Part shown: in pieces, positions 29,596-39,303 of the stretch | Numbering within the stretch: the stretch's first letter is position 1 | Layout of the letters: every line of letters starts with the position of its first letter | Assembly: GCA_012520975.1 (NCBI GenBank) | Contig: JAAYNF010000116.1 | Span: 1 to 42,081, forward strand | Source: Clostridiaceae bacterium | Lineage (GTDB): Bacteria; Bacillota; Clostridia; Saccharofermentanales; UBA5734 | DNA: 42,081 nt | Direction of reading: 5' to 3' | Translations under genes and position numbers: made by a program | Notes under the pieces: model-generated | Databases searched by the model: none | The model's input: the letters and a program-made list of their open reading frames with translations, nothing else | What the model was told of the DNA's origin: nothing

Positions 29596-30785
29596 AAATT
29601 TGGCGCACAACCTTTATTTGTTTGATGTTTGCTTGGCTCTTGGCCGGATTAATCAGCGGCCAGCGCATCTTTTTTATCCTTTTTTTATTGCAGCTTCTGC
29701 TGCTGGCCAGTGCTGTTGTTGTCAACATCTGGGGCGCCTTGAGCTTCGCCTACACCCAAAAATTAAGTGAAGAACAAATCATTCGCGGACGGCAAACCTA
29801 TCTGCATCTGGAGCTTCATAACGAAAAACCGATTCCTTACCCGATGATGCAGATTCATCTGGCTACCGCCGATCCGACCAATCCCAAAAGGCTAAACATC
29901 AACCTAGGTTCCAAAGACCGACTCCTTTTTGACCTGACACTGGAATGCCCCCATCGGGGTGAGTTCTTGATTGGCATGACCACAATTGATTTTGTCGATC
30001 TTTTCGGGCTGATCCGTTTGCCTTTTGATATGCGCCTTCTGCCCTATTATCGGGAAAAACGGCTGCTGGTGCTCCCGCGTTTGATTGAGTTGGAAAGCCC
30101 TTCACTGCAAGGATCCGGAAGCCGGATGCCGGATCAAAGATTTTTCGCTACGGACCAGACACAGGATCCTTTTTCTTCGGTTCGCGCGTATCGTCCCGGC
30201 GATCCGCGCAAACTCATTCATTGGAAATTATCATCACGTCACCGTTCTTTGCTCACCCGACAGTTTGATCATCTCAGCGAGCCATGCGTCCTGTTGCTTT
30301 TGGATCTCTCTCTCCCAAAGGGTGGTTCAAAAAAGGATGTGTTGTCGGCGATTGATTCTTGTTGCGAGGCCACCTGTGCCATTATTCTCTCCATGCTAAA
30401 ACGGGGCTGGCCGGTTCAACTGGTCACCCACGATCAATCCAGAGAGAGATTAAACATTGAAAATCTGAGTGGATTTGAAAGAATTCACAATTGGCTGGCA
30501 AAAGTTCCATTTTCCGGACACTATTCTTTCTCCAAGCTGTTAGCCGACGAGTTGGCAACCGCTTCCCACGTCCGAGGAGTTTTGGCTGTCACCCATGATG
30601 CTTCTTACGATTTAATCCCGGTTTTGTTAAATGCACGGCACAGCCCAACTCCGGTTCAGACTTTTTTTACCGGGCCGGCCGCCGAAGATCCGGTCTTGAT
30701 TTCACAAATCCGGCAAAATACAATACCGGCTCATTTCTTTCGCAACTGTGACGACTTGGCCGAGCAATGGAGGGTTGTACCGTGA
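29592..30785 (+). CDS. DUF58 domain-containing protein
   Basis: 397 aa; two N-terminal TM helices, VRAYRPGDPRKLIHWKLSSRHRSLLTRQFD; coupled to moxR. Confidence 0.93.
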   Translation: MKIWRTTFICLMFAWLLAGLISGQRIFFILFLLQLLLLASAVVVNIWGALSFAYTQKLSEEQIIRGRQTYLHLELHNEKPIPYPMMQIHLATADPTNPKRLNINLGSKDRLLFDLTLECPHRGEFLIGMTTIDFVDLFGLIRLPFDMRLLPYYREKRLLVLPRLIELESPSLQGSGSRMPDQRFFATDQTQDPFSSVRAYRPGDPRKLIHWKLSSRHRSLLTRQFDHLSEPCVLLLLDLSLPKGGSKKDVLSAIDSCCEATCAIILSMLKRGWPVQLVTHDQSRERLNIENLSGFERIHNWLAKVPFSGHYSFSKLLADELATASHVRGVLAVTHDASYDLIPVLLNARHSPTPVQTFFTGPAAEDPVLISQIRQNTIPAHFFRNCDDLAEQWRVVP

Positions 30786-33100
30786 CGCCAAAATCGTTTT
30801 CAGCATCTTCCAAGCCAATTCGGCCCAAATTCTCCGAATTGACGGTCGATGTCCTTGTTGCGGGCCTGTTGGCCGGCGGCACATCGTATGGCATCCTGAT
30901 TTGGCTGCAACTGGCATGGTCCCTTCCGGCCGTCCTAGCCGTGTCTTTATTGCTATGCGCTTTTTTGGCCGGTGCAAGCAGAAGATGGTATATCGCGCCC
31001 CTCCTGCTTTTTTTATCGTTGCTCGTGCTTTTCATTCGGTTCTGGTCTGCCGATCGGCTCAATGACGTTTACCACCAATTATCCGCTTTCATACTTTGGA
31101 GTCGAACCTGGTTGCGAATCGGCCAGATTCAACCGGATCACGAACAGTGGTTACCCTTGCTGCGACTAATCCTGATTCTACCGGCAAACCTCTTCTGGTT
31201 TTTGCTTGGCCTGCGTTTTCGTCATCTGATCGGCTATGCTTTTTTAATGCTGCTGATCTTTACGCCGTTAATGCTTTATTATCCCGAAACATTACCCGGA
31301 TTGCTTGTCGCCTTGGCCGGCTTCATCATGTTGCTTCCACGTCATTTTATCCGCCTGGCCGAAAAAGAAACGTTTGAAGAAAAACGAATCTCCCGTGTGC
31401 CGTTGCAACTTCTGGCCCTGCCAATCGCCGTTATTTGCCTGCTGTTGGCCCAAACACTGATACCCGATCAGACACGTAGTTGGCGTGTGCCGGCGATCAT
31501 TCTGCCGCTGAACGACATTGGCGATCTGATCCGTATGCCCTTTGGTCAGTCCCGAACATACATCCCTTTTGATATCAGTTTCTACGGCTATCCGACAACC
31601 GGCGCACGGTTGGGCGGTCCGGTTGTTTTATCTGAAAACCGGATCCTGCTGATCAGCTCCGATCAGCCGTTCCTGCTCAAAGGCAGCAGCCGAAGTATTT
31701 ATACAGGTTACAGTTGGTTGAGCACGGATAGCCGTTCGTATCGCCTGAACAGCGGCATCTGGCGGCAGCTTCAACAGTATGCATTAGGAATCGACCCCCT
31801 TAGGGGGAAGACCGGAAAAGCCTTTAAAGAAGCATTTCAGAGAAAGATATCCTTAAACATCGAACCGTTAGTGCACGGTATGTCTCCTGTTTTTACCATC
31901 GGCCGGGTCCGCCGCGTCGAATTGGATAATCTGTTGGATTATCCGATCTTTTTTACCGATACAGGTAATTTGTTTGTCTTTGGCGGATTGCCCCGTGGTA
32001 TGACCTACCGAGTCACTGCGGATTATTTTGATCGGCATCTTCCCGGTTTTGATGATGCCCTGCTGGCTTTGGAAGCTGATGGAACCACCGGCAATGATCA
32101 AAATTGGCCTGATGTGCGTCGACGCTATCTGCAATTACCGGATCTGTTGCCCCGGCGAATTTACGATCAGGCCAAAACCATTGTTCATGAGGCAAGGAGC
32201 CCTTACCAAAAGGCACTGGCCCTGGAAAGCTTCTTGTCGAAAAACTTTCGTTATACCTTGAAGCCTGAGCATGATTGGGAGACAGTGGATTTTGTCGATG
32301 GGTTCCTGCAAGCCGGCGAAGGCTACTGTGTCCATTTTGCTTCCGCCATGGTTGTTTTAGCTCGGACACAGGGTATTCCGGCGCGATATGTCGAAGGATT
32401 CGCACTTAAACCTTTGAGGGAAAATCAAGGAAACAATAAACGTTGGCTGGCAGATGGAACCGGAGCTCACGCTTGGGCTGAATTATATTTTGAAGGTATT
32501 GGCTGGTTGACCTTCGATCCGACGCCAAACCGTGAAAACGACAAGCCTCCGCAATCAACGACAACTCCGGCTGTTACCTCCGAGGCAACTCCGTCTCCGT
32601 CAACCGATCTCCCGTTCCCGACACCTATGTCTGACGTCGAAGCCGCCGACACGCCGATTGCTCCTTTTATACTCCTGATCGGCGGACTCGTTTTGCTGGC
32701 GATCGGTTTCCGTTATTTCCCATTTCTTGCCGGTCGGTACCATCAGCGCCTGTTCAAAACAACTTGGATCAATCGGCGCTACTCCGACTCGACTGATTTG
32801 TTGGAGTTTTATTATCACGATATTCTCCGTCAGCTGGCCTGCATTGATGTTCAGCCGGAAACCGGCGAAACCTTGAACGGCTTCGCCGGCCGGGCGGATC
32901 AACATTTGCGCTTTTCCACACTTAGATTGCCCGATGTGCTCTGGCCGGTCGTGCAATGGCGCTACGGCAAAATCGCACCTGCTCCGACCGATCTGGACAA
33001 ACTAAAGGAGATGCGACGGCTTTTAGAGGAGCGTCTGTTGGAGTCAATGAGCCGAAAAGATTACCTTTTTAAGCGGATCTTGCGTGCCTGGCGGGTTTGA
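30782..33100 (+). CDS. Transglutaminase-like membrane protein (TgpA-like)
   Basis: Multiple TM helices; catalytic-type GEGYCVHFASAMVVLARTQGIPARYVEGF, AHAWAELYFEGIGWLTFDPTP. GTG start overlaps the DUF58 stop (GTGA). Confidence 0.9.
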   Translation: MTPKSFSASSKPIRPKFSELTVDVLVAGLLAGGTSYGILIWLQLAWSLPAVLAVSLLLCAFLAGASRRWYIAPLLLFLSLLVLFIRFWSADRLNDVYHQLSAFILWSRTWLRIGQIQPDHEQWLPLLRLILILPANLFWFLLGLRFRHLIGYAFLMLLIFTPLMLYYPETLPGLLVALAGFIMLLPRHFIRLAEKETFEEKRISRVPLQLLALPIAVICLLLAQTLIPDQTRSWRVPAIILPLNDIGDLIRMPFGQSRTYIPFDISFYGYPTTGARLGGPVVLSENRILLISSDQPFLLKGSSRSIYTGYSWLSTDSRSYRLNSGIWRQLQQYALGIDPLRGKTGKAFKEAFQRKISLNIEPLVHGMSPVFTIGRVRRVELDNLLDYPIFFTDTGNLFVFGGLPRGMTYRVTADYFDRHLPGFDDALLALEADGTTGNDQNWPDVRRRYLQLPDLLPRRIYDQAKTIVHEARSPYQKALALESFLSKNFRYTLKPEHDWETVDFVDGFLQAGEGYCVHFASAMVVLARTQGIPARYVEGFALKPLRENQGNNKRWLADGTGAHAWAELYFEGIGWLTFDPTPNRENDKPPQSTTTPAVTSEATPSPSTDLPFPTPMSDVEAADTPIAPFILLIGGLVLLAIGFRYFPFLAGRYHQRLFKTTWINRRYSDSTDLLEFYYHDILRQLACIDVQPETGETLNGFAGRADQHLRFSTLRLPDVLWPVVQWRYGKIAPAPTDLDKLKEMRRLLEERLLESMSRKDYLFKRILRAWRV

Positions 33101-33118
33101 ATCCGGTCCAGAACCTTC

Positions 33119-35146
33119 TCAGGTAATAGATAAGGCGGCGGTATAGCCCTCCTGAACAGCTTCACCGACCTTGGCGGCCCGGACGCAATCGCCGATTTCG
33201 AAGACCGGAATGTTGCCTGCGGCCTCTCTTAATGCTTGAACCACGTCTCGGCGTGCCTTCATGCCCAAACAATTGACCACGGTATCCGCCGGGATTATTT
33301 TTTCAACCCCCTCACCGTCACGGACACGTACGCCCTTTTCTAGAACCTCAAGGGCGGTTGTGTCGACCATGGATCGAATGCCAAACTCATCCATTTTATC
33401 CAGCAAAGCCGTCCGATGAATGCCAATGGCCTCGGCCACCAAACGTTCTTTCATTTCAACGACCATAACTTCACGGCCCTTATGCGCCAGCTCCAAGGCC
33501 ACTTCACAGCCGACCAGACCGCCGCCCAGCATAACCACTTTTTCGCCGACCGCCTGGTCCGGCAAGAAGTATGTGTCGATGGCGTTCATGGTCCGATCGA
33601 TTCCCGGCAACGATGGCATCATTGGTTCGGCACCGATGGCAATCACCAAGGCTTCGGGATTGATTTCGCGGATGAATTCCGGTGTGGCCGTCGTGTTCAG
33701 GCGGACCTCGATGGACTTGCGCTTGGCGACTTCACGAACCAATAATTCTTTAAAATTAAACAAATCGCGTTTGAAATAATCGAAATCAGTCAGGCGCAGG
33801 ATGCCGCCCAGTCGCTCATGATCATCCACGAGCGTAACTTGGTGTCCACGGTCAGCGGCATCAATGGCAGTCTGCATTCCGCCCGGTCCGCCGCCGATGA
33901 TCAGGACGCGGCGTGAGCCTTCCGGTTCGGGCATTTCTTCCGGCAATATCTTATGGTGGGAAAAAGAATTCACATTGTACGGGTTAATGGTGCACGACCC
34001 GAGACCCGGTAAATACTGGGAATCCGGATCGGTGGCGTGTTCACCGTAGGGTCCGGGATAGCAGATGCAGCAACGCAGGCATTCGCGAATCTCATCACCT
34101 CTGCCCGAGCAGGCTTTCAAAGCAAAATCAGGATCAGCGATCATCTGCCTGCCCATGGAAACAATATCGGCCTTACCCTCGGCAATGATCCGCTCCGCCA
34201 CCTCGGCGGATGTAATGCCGCCGACAACCGCCACCGGGATGCTTACGGCTTTCTTGACGGCGGCCGCATAATCGGCATTCAGACCATGAGGCAGGAAAAT
34301 TGTGGAGAACTCATGTGAACGAGCCGGGCTGTAATAATGGCCGGCGGAAATATGGATAAGATCGACCAGCCCGCGGCCTTCAAGCATACGGCAAAACTCC
34401 ACGGTCTCGTCTATGGTAATTCCATTGGGCATATTTTCTTCGCCGCTGAGTCGGATTTCAATCAGAAAATCCGGGCCGCATTGCTCGCGAATGCGTTCCA
34501 GAATCTGTAACGGGAAACGCGCGCGATTTTGAATGCTGCCGCCATATTCATCGGTCCGCCTATTGTTTCGCAATGACAAGAATTGGCCAATTAACCAACC
34601 GTGACCGCAGTGCACAAACACACCGTTAAAGCCGGCCTTCTGCATGTAAACGGCAGCGGTGGCAAAATCGTTGGCGACTTTATCCATATCGGCCTTGTCA
34701 AAGCCCTTGACCGGGGTTCCGTCCGGTTTTGTGTAAGAGACCGGACCCAACGGCAGAATCCCATCGTCCAAAAGAGGTTTTTCCTCACCAAAATGGGAAA
34801 GCTCCGCGATGGCCACCGCGCCATGCTTTTTAATGGATTGGGCATTTTTTTGAAAGACTTTAAAATTTTCATCGGTGTAATTGTGATAATCAATGATAAT
34901 ATTGAGAAACTTACCTTCACCGACCACAACCGGCCGCAAGGAGTCATCAAAGTTAACCGGAATTTCACCACTAATGACGCTGGCGCAACCACCTTTGGCT
35001 CGGTCTTCGGTCATGCGAATCACGCGGTCGGAAATGGCCGGGACAAGGGCAAGGCTGGCAAAAATCGTTGGCGCCGCTTCGATGCGGTTTCGATAAGTGA
35101 ATCGGCCGATCTGAATTGGACTGCAAAGATTGGGATATTTTTTCAT
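33119..35146 (-). CDS. Old-yellow-enzyme-type NADH:flavin oxidoreductase with FAD/NAD(P) domain
   Basis: 675 aa; OYE barrel (GFNGVFVHCGHGWLIGQFLSLRNNRRTDEYGGSIQNRARF), Fe-S cysteines, Rossmann motifs VLIIGGGPGGMQTA and VVMLGGGLVGCEVA. Confidence 0.92.
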   Translation of the reverse strand: MKKYPNLCSPIQIGRFTYRNRIEAAPTIFASLALVPAISDRVIRMTEDRAKGGCASVISGEIPVNFDDSLRPVVVGEGKFLNIIIDYHNYTDENFKVFQKNAQSIKKHGAVAIAELSHFGEEKPLLDDGILPLGPVSYTKPDGTPVKGFDKADMDKVANDFATAAVYMQKAGFNGVFVHCGHGWLIGQFLSLRNNRRTDEYGGSIQNRARFPLQILERIREQCGPDFLIEIRLSGEENMPNGITIDETVEFCRMLEGRGLVDLIHISAGHYYSPARSHEFSTIFLPHGLNADYAAAVKKAVSIPVAVVGGITSAEVAERIIAEGKADIVSMGRQMIADPDFALKACSGRGDEIRECLRCCICYPGPYGEHATDPDSQYLPGLGSCTINPYNVNSFSHHKILPEEMPEPEGSRRVLIIGGGPGGMQTAIDAADRGHQVTLVDDHERLGGILRLTDFDYFKRDLFNFKELLVREVAKRKSIEVRLNTTATPEFIREINPEALVIAIGAEPMMPSLPGIDRTMNAIDTYFLPDQAVGEKVVMLGGGLVGCEVALELAHKGREVMVVEMKERLVAEAIGIHRTALLDKMDEFGIRSMVDTTALEVLEKGVRVRDGEGVEKIIPADTVVNCLGMKARRDVVQALREAAGNIPVFEIGDCVRAAKVGEAVQEGYTAALSIT

Positions 35147-35278
35147 AAAAAATCTTCCTTTCGCGGTATCATTAGCGGAATCGTGTTCCCGATGCTGATA
35201 TTGAACATGGTCTTATCTGCCGTCTGGATTTATTTTAACACGGAGTTGGAAAATCCATCAATGTAAAAAGGAGTCGCC

Positions 35279-35452
35279 ATGTTAAAATCCCCCCATATTA
35301 AAATCGATGACCTTTCTTTATTATATTATTCATCTAAATATACAGGCCGAATTACGCATACCGTAGCCTATAAACATAAAAAGCCAATGCTTGTGCTAAT
35401 TACGCCCCAAATAATAAATTACGACCACCGCCGGCGAAATGCTGTTGTTTGA
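35279..35452 (+). CDS. Possible small ORF, 57 aa, no recognised family
   Basis: AAAAGGAGTCGCC-ATG; translates MLKSPHIKIDDLSLLYYSSKYTGRITHTVAYKHKKPMLVLITPQIINYDHRRRNAVV*. Below the size cutoff of the ORF track. Confidence 0.3.
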   Translation: MLKSPHIKIDDLSLLYYSSKYTGRITHTVAYKHKKPMLVLITPQIINYDHRRRNAVV

Positions 35453-35496
35453 ATTCGCACCTTTTTCCCTGACATTCTATGGTCTCACAACAGTAA

Positions 35497-36513
35497 TTAT
35501 TTCAGGACATCCTGCCAAGCCTTGATAATATGATCGGTCATCCGATTATTTTCCTCATCGATCCGACGCGCCTCCGGATGGTTCCAATACCAATTAACCG
35601 AGCGGGTCAATCCCTCTCTGAGGAGGATTCGCGTACGGTAACCCGGAACAAATTTTTGCAATTTTCGAATGTCAAAAATCGCGTTTTCACTCATATCGCC
35701 CAAAATGGCGTTATATTTTTCCGGGTAGAGCTTGCCGATAAAGGTGGTCGGAACATGAACGATTTTGGGTTCAACGCCCAGGATTTGCCCGTACATGCTC
35801 ATAATTGCATCCCAAGTATGCGGATCGTCATTGGTAATGTGAAATGCGTGCCCGATCGCCTCGTGATTACCCATCAAGCCGCAAAAAGCATAAGCAAAAT
35901 CATCACTGTGGGTCGCCGTCCAGAAGGTTCGCCCCAGGTCATGGACGATGATCGGTTCGCCCTTAAGAATCCGGTCGGCCAGCGTCCAATGGGGTACGGC
36001 CCATCCCATCAAGGGACCGACAACCAGTTTGGTCTCACCATAAGTATGAGAAGGACGCACAATGGTGATGGGAAAGTTGTTGTCACGATACTGTTTGGTG
36101 AAGTAATCTTCACAGGCTATTTTATTGCGGGCGTACAGGCTGTAAGGGTTCCTCAAAGGTGTGTCCGGTGTGATCGGTAGCTTTAAAATCGGTTTTTGAT
36201 AAACGGTACAGGAACTGATGAAAAAATACTGTCCGGTCCGGCCGGCAAACACCTCATAATTCATCTGCGCTTGTTCGGGTGTGAACAGAATGAAATTGGC
36301 AACAACATCGAATTTCTGATCACCAACCTTAGCTTTGAGATCGGCCGAGTCGAAGGCATCGCCAATGATGTAATGAGCGCCCAGAGCCTCACATTCTCGA
36401 TTGTTGCCACGATTAAAAAGGTAAACCTCATCGCCGCGTTCCAACAATCGTTTGGTAATAGACATGCTGATATTACCGGTTCCGCCGATTAATAGAACTT
36501 TCATCTTCAACAA
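35497..36513 (-). CDS. NAD-dependent epimerase/dehydratase family protein
   Basis: 338 aa; N-terminal LLIGGTGNISMSITKRLLERG, YARNKIACEDYF (YxxxK), IVRPSHTYGE. Confidence 0.9.
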   Translation of the reverse strand: MLKMKVLLIGGTGNISMSITKRLLERGDEVYLFNRGNNRECEALGAHYIIGDAFDSADLKAKVGDQKFDVVANFILFTPEQAQMNYEVFAGRTGQYFFISSCTVYQKPILKLPITPDTPLRNPYSLYARNKIACEDYFTKQYRDNNFPITIVRPSHTYGETKLVVGPLMGWAVPHWTLADRILKGEPIIVHDLGRTFWTATHSDDFAYAFCGLMGNHEAIGHAFHITNDDPHTWDAIMSMYGQILGVEPKIVHVPTTFIGKLYPEKYNAILGDMSENAIFDIRKLQKFVPGYRTRILLREGLTRSVNWYWNHPEARRIDEENNRMTDHIIKAWQDVLK

Positions 36514-36557
36514 CTCCTTCTGTGAGAAAATAGTTTTCTGAACTTACATCCATTCAA

Positions 36558-36587
36558 ACAGTACTGATAAATGGAACAAATTGTCAA
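36558..36587 (-). promoter_or_regulatory. Candidate promoter of the epimerase gene
   Basis: Minus strand TTGACA, 18-bp spacer, TACTGT. Confidence 0.45.
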
Positions 36588-36610
36588 GCCTGGGTTGATT
36601 CGAACCGGAA

Positions 36611-36648
36611 AAACATAAAAGCCTCAAGAAGCAATGTTCTTGAAGCTT
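36611..36648 (-). terminator. Terminator of the Lys-Gln-His tRNA cluster
   Basis: AAGCCTCAAGAA-GCAATG-TTCTTGAAGCTT hairpin (one G-U pair), then TTTTATGTTTTT on the minus strand. Confidence 0.75.
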
Positions 36649-36650
36649 TC

Positions 36651-36726
36651 TGGTGATCCACCGGAGATTCGAACTCCGGACCCCCTGATTAAAAGTCAGG
36701 TGCTCTACCTACTGAGCTAGTGGATC
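36651..36726 (-). tRNA. tRNA-Lys (anticodon TTT)
   Basis: GATCCACTAGCTCAGTAGGTAGAGCACCTGACTTTTAATCAGGGGGTCCGGAGTTCGAATCTCCGGTGGATCACCA. Confidence 0.96.
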
Positions 36727-36729
36727 GTT

Positions 36730-36804
36730 TGGCTGGGGTGGCAGGATTTGAACCTACGCATGCGGGAGTCAAAGTCCCGTGCCTTACCGCTTGGCGACAC
36801 CCCA
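36730..36804 (-). tRNA. tRNA-Gln (anticodon TTG)
   Basis: TGGGGTGTCGCCAAGCGGTAAGGCACGGGACTTTGACTCCCGCATGCGTAGGTTCAAATCCTGCCACCCCAGCCA. Confidence 0.96.
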
Positions 36805-36859
36805 ATGACGTAATTTGTCCAAGGATCCGATTGACTCATCAGGATCCCGCCGGGAATTT

Positions 36860-36937
36860 TGGGGTGGGATATGGGAATCGAACCCACGACTTCCAGAGCC
36901 ACAATCTGGCACTCTAACCAACTGAGCTAATCCCACC
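36860..36937 (-). tRNA. tRNA-His (anticodon GTG)
   Basis: GGTGGGATTAGCTCAGTTGGTTAGAGTGCCAGATTGTGGCTCTGGAAGTCGTGGGTTCGATTCCCATATCCCACCCCA; includes G-1. Confidence 0.95.
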
Positions 36938-37012
36938 GTATCGTGCAAGAATGATCCGGCCGCTTACCGGCTTTTCGCCGGCACGAATGAATTATACGGA
37001 TGTACGGCTACC

Positions 37013-37041
37013 TTGTCAAGGGTCGATCGGCAGATTATACT
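37013..37041 (+). promoter_or_regulatory. Sigma-70-type promoter upstream of the GNAT gene
   Basis: TTGTCA (37013-37018), 17-bp spacer, TATACT (37036-37041). Confidence 0.65.
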
Positions 37042-37071
37042 GGCCTTATCAAAGCTCTGGGAGCGTGATCA

Positions 37072-37659
37072 ATGTTGACAACCAATAACTCTCGATCCGG
37101 ACTGCCGTTGCGTGGTCCCCGTGTTGATCTGACCGCCATTCACGAGTCCGATATCCCGAACCTGCTGCCATTTTTTCAGGATATGGCCTCCCTCACCTAC
37201 TTTATTCCGACAACGGCTCGACCACTGAATGCCACACAGATCGGCCACCTGATGACAGATTGGAATGACGGTGTGGAAAACTTTATCTTCGCCGTTCGTG
37301 TTGACGGTTGGTTGGTCGGACTGCTGAATCTGGACGGTCTCGACTGGCCGAACGGGCACAGCGAAATCGGCATTGCGCTGACCGAACCTGCGGCTCGCGG
37401 ACACGGTCTGGCTGCCGAAGCTTTGACCTTGATGATCCGTTACGCTTTTGATGAACTGGGCCTAAAACGCATCTGGGCACGCGTCATCGAACCGAATACG
37501 GCATCCCGCAAGCTGTTTGAGACCTTGAATTTTACCCTTGAAGGGCGATTGCGGCAACATATTCTTCGCCGTGGTGATTATCATGATATGCTGATATACG
37601 GTTTGCTCAACACCGATCAACAACCTGCCCTGAGCGGACACCATGATTCGGACAGATAA
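37072..37659 (+). CDS. GNAT family N-acetyltransferase (RimJ/RimL-like)
   Basis: 195 aa; HSEIGIALTEPAARGHGLAAEALTLMIRYAFDELGLKRIWARVIEPNTASRKLFETLNFTLEGRLRQHI. Confidence 0.93.
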   Translation: MLTTNNSRSGLPLRGPRVDLTAIHESDIPNLLPFFQDMASLTYFIPTTARPLNATQIGHLMTDWNDGVENFIFAVRVDGWLVGLLNLDGLDWPNGHSEIGIALTEPAARGHGLAAEALTLMIRYAFDELGLKRIWARVIEPNTASRKLFETLNFTLEGRLRQHILRRGDYHDMLIYGLLNTDQQPALSGHHDSDR

Positions 37660-37706
37660 TTTTAAGCATCGAAAGCGAACCGAAAGCGAACCGATATCTT
37701 TTTTTC

Positions 37707-37735
37707 TTGAAACCATCCGGATGTGATGGTAGAAT
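37707..37735 (+). promoter_or_regulatory. Sigma-70-type promoter of the phosphofructokinase gene
   Basis: TTGAAA (37707-37712), 17-bp spacer, TAGAAT (37730-37735). Confidence 0.65.
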
Positions 37736-37785
37736 AGCCCTGCTATGCAAACTTTGAGCTACATATGTCACCTAGGAGGATTCAA

Positions 37786-39030
37786 ATGAGTAAGTTAATC
37801 GGCAATGCGGTTTTCGGCCAATCCGGCGGACCGACCTCGGTCATCAACGCCAGTGCAGCCGGTGTTTTTACCGAAGCCCTGCGGCAAACCGGCGTCATCG
37901 AAAAGGTCTACGGCGCGGCCAATGGAATCGTCGGCATCCTAAACGAGAAGTTTTACGATATTGGCCAGGAGGACCCGGCTGAATTGGAGCTGCTCAAAAC
38001 CACCCCCTCTTCGGCATTGGGGTCCTGTCGTTATAAATTGGCGGATCCCGACGTCGACGATACGGATTATAAGCGCATTCTGGAAGTGTTTCGTAAACAT
38101 AATATCCGTTATTTTTTCTATAACGGCGGTAATGACTCCATGGACACCTGCAACAAGATTTCCAAGTTCATGCAAAAGGCCGGCTATGATTGTCGCGTCA
38201 TGGGTGTTCCCAAAACCGTAGACAATGATTTGTATGGCACGGATCACTGCCCCGGCTTTGCCTCGGCCGCCAAATACATCGCCACCACATGTATGGAAGT
38301 CTATTTGGACGCACGCGTCTATGACACCGGCATGATCACCGTTATCGAAATCATGGGGCGCAATGCCGGTTGGCTGGCAGCATCGGCTGCTTTGGCCAGT
38401 TACAAAGGCTACGGACCGGATTTGATCTATCTGCCTGAGGTTGATTTTGATCTCGAAAAAATGTTGAGAGATGTCCAGCGCATCTATCAAAAGGAAAATA
38501 AAGTTATTGTTGCTGTTTCCGAGGGTGTTAAGACCCGCGAAGGCAAGTATATCCCCGAGCTGGTCGGCGAATTAAGGGTGGATGCCTTCGGACACAAGCA
38601 AATGGGAGGTACCGCCAGCGTTTTGGCAGATTATTTAAGAGATAAAATTGACTGTAAAGTGCGTGCCATCGAATTTTCCCTGATGCAACGCTGCGCCGCC
38701 CACCTAGCTTCTCTGACCGATGTCGAGGAGGCATTCCTTGCCGGACAGACCGCTGTCCGTTGTGCTGTTGATGGCATGACCGACTTGATGGTCGGTTTTC
38801 AGCGGCCGGCCGAAGGACCGTATCAATGCGAAATCAACCTGGTTCCTCTCAGCAAAGTAGCCAACACCGAAAAGAAAGTGCCGCGTGAGTGGATTAATGA
38901 CGAGGGGAACTTTGTTAATAAACAATTTATTGACTACGCATTGCCGCTGATTCAGGGAGAGTCCAGGATCGCCTTGAAAGATGGCCTGCCCAGATTTGCC
39001 AAGCTCAAAAAAGTGCCGGTCAACGGCTGA
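37786..39030 (+). CDS. 6-phosphofructokinase, probably diphosphate-dependent
   Basis: VFGQSGGPTSVINAS, FYNGGNDSMDTCNKI, GVPKTVDNDLYGTDHCPGF, EIMGRNAGWLA; AGGAGG RBS before the ATG at 37786. Confidence 0.92.
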   Translation: MSKLIGNAVFGQSGGPTSVINASAAGVFTEALRQTGVIEKVYGAANGIVGILNEKFYDIGQEDPAELELLKTTPSSALGSCRYKLADPDVDDTDYKRILEVFRKHNIRYFFYNGGNDSMDTCNKISKFMQKAGYDCRVMGVPKTVDNDLYGTDHCPGFASAAKYIATTCMEVYLDARVYDTGMITVIEIMGRNAGWLAASAALASYKGYGPDLIYLPEVDFDLEKMLRDVQRIYQKENKVIVAVSEGVKTREGKYIPELVGELRVDAFGHKQMGGTASVLADYLRDKIDCKVRAIEFSLMQRCAAHLASLTDVEEAFLAGQTAVRCAVDGMTDLMVGFQRPAEGPYQCEINLVPLSKVANTEKKVPREWINDEGNFVNKQFIDYALPLIQGESRIALKDGLPRFAKLKKVPVNG

Positions 39031-39053
39031 AATCAGGCTTTGTTTTGAAAAAG

Positions 39054-39079
39054 CATCTGCCGCAAATTTGCGGCAGATG
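39054..39079 (-). terminator. 26-bp perfect palindrome, likely terminator for leftward transcription
   Basis: CATCTGCCGCAAATTTGCGGCAGATG; followed on the minus strand by CTTTTTC. Confidence 0.6.
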
Positions 39080-39303
39080 TCATCCTGCTCCACAAAAATA
39101 TCATAAAGCAAATCTCTATTTCACGCCCACAGCATTCCGGTTAATACTCATTGCTCCGATACGGAGCATGGTTCTATCCATATCGTAACCTGTAAGCATG
39201 GCATTGTCATCGTGCGCTTTTGCTTGTCTATCATAGAATATTTCTTCCAGGTGATGCTCTTTTAGGTATTCCCCAGCAGGCACCAGAAAGCCGCTGGTAC
39301 CCT

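Noticed and set aside
36717-36917. ORFs at 36717-36902 and 36720-36917
   Set aside because: They run through the tRNA-Gln/tRNA-His genes; the peptides are tRNA translations.
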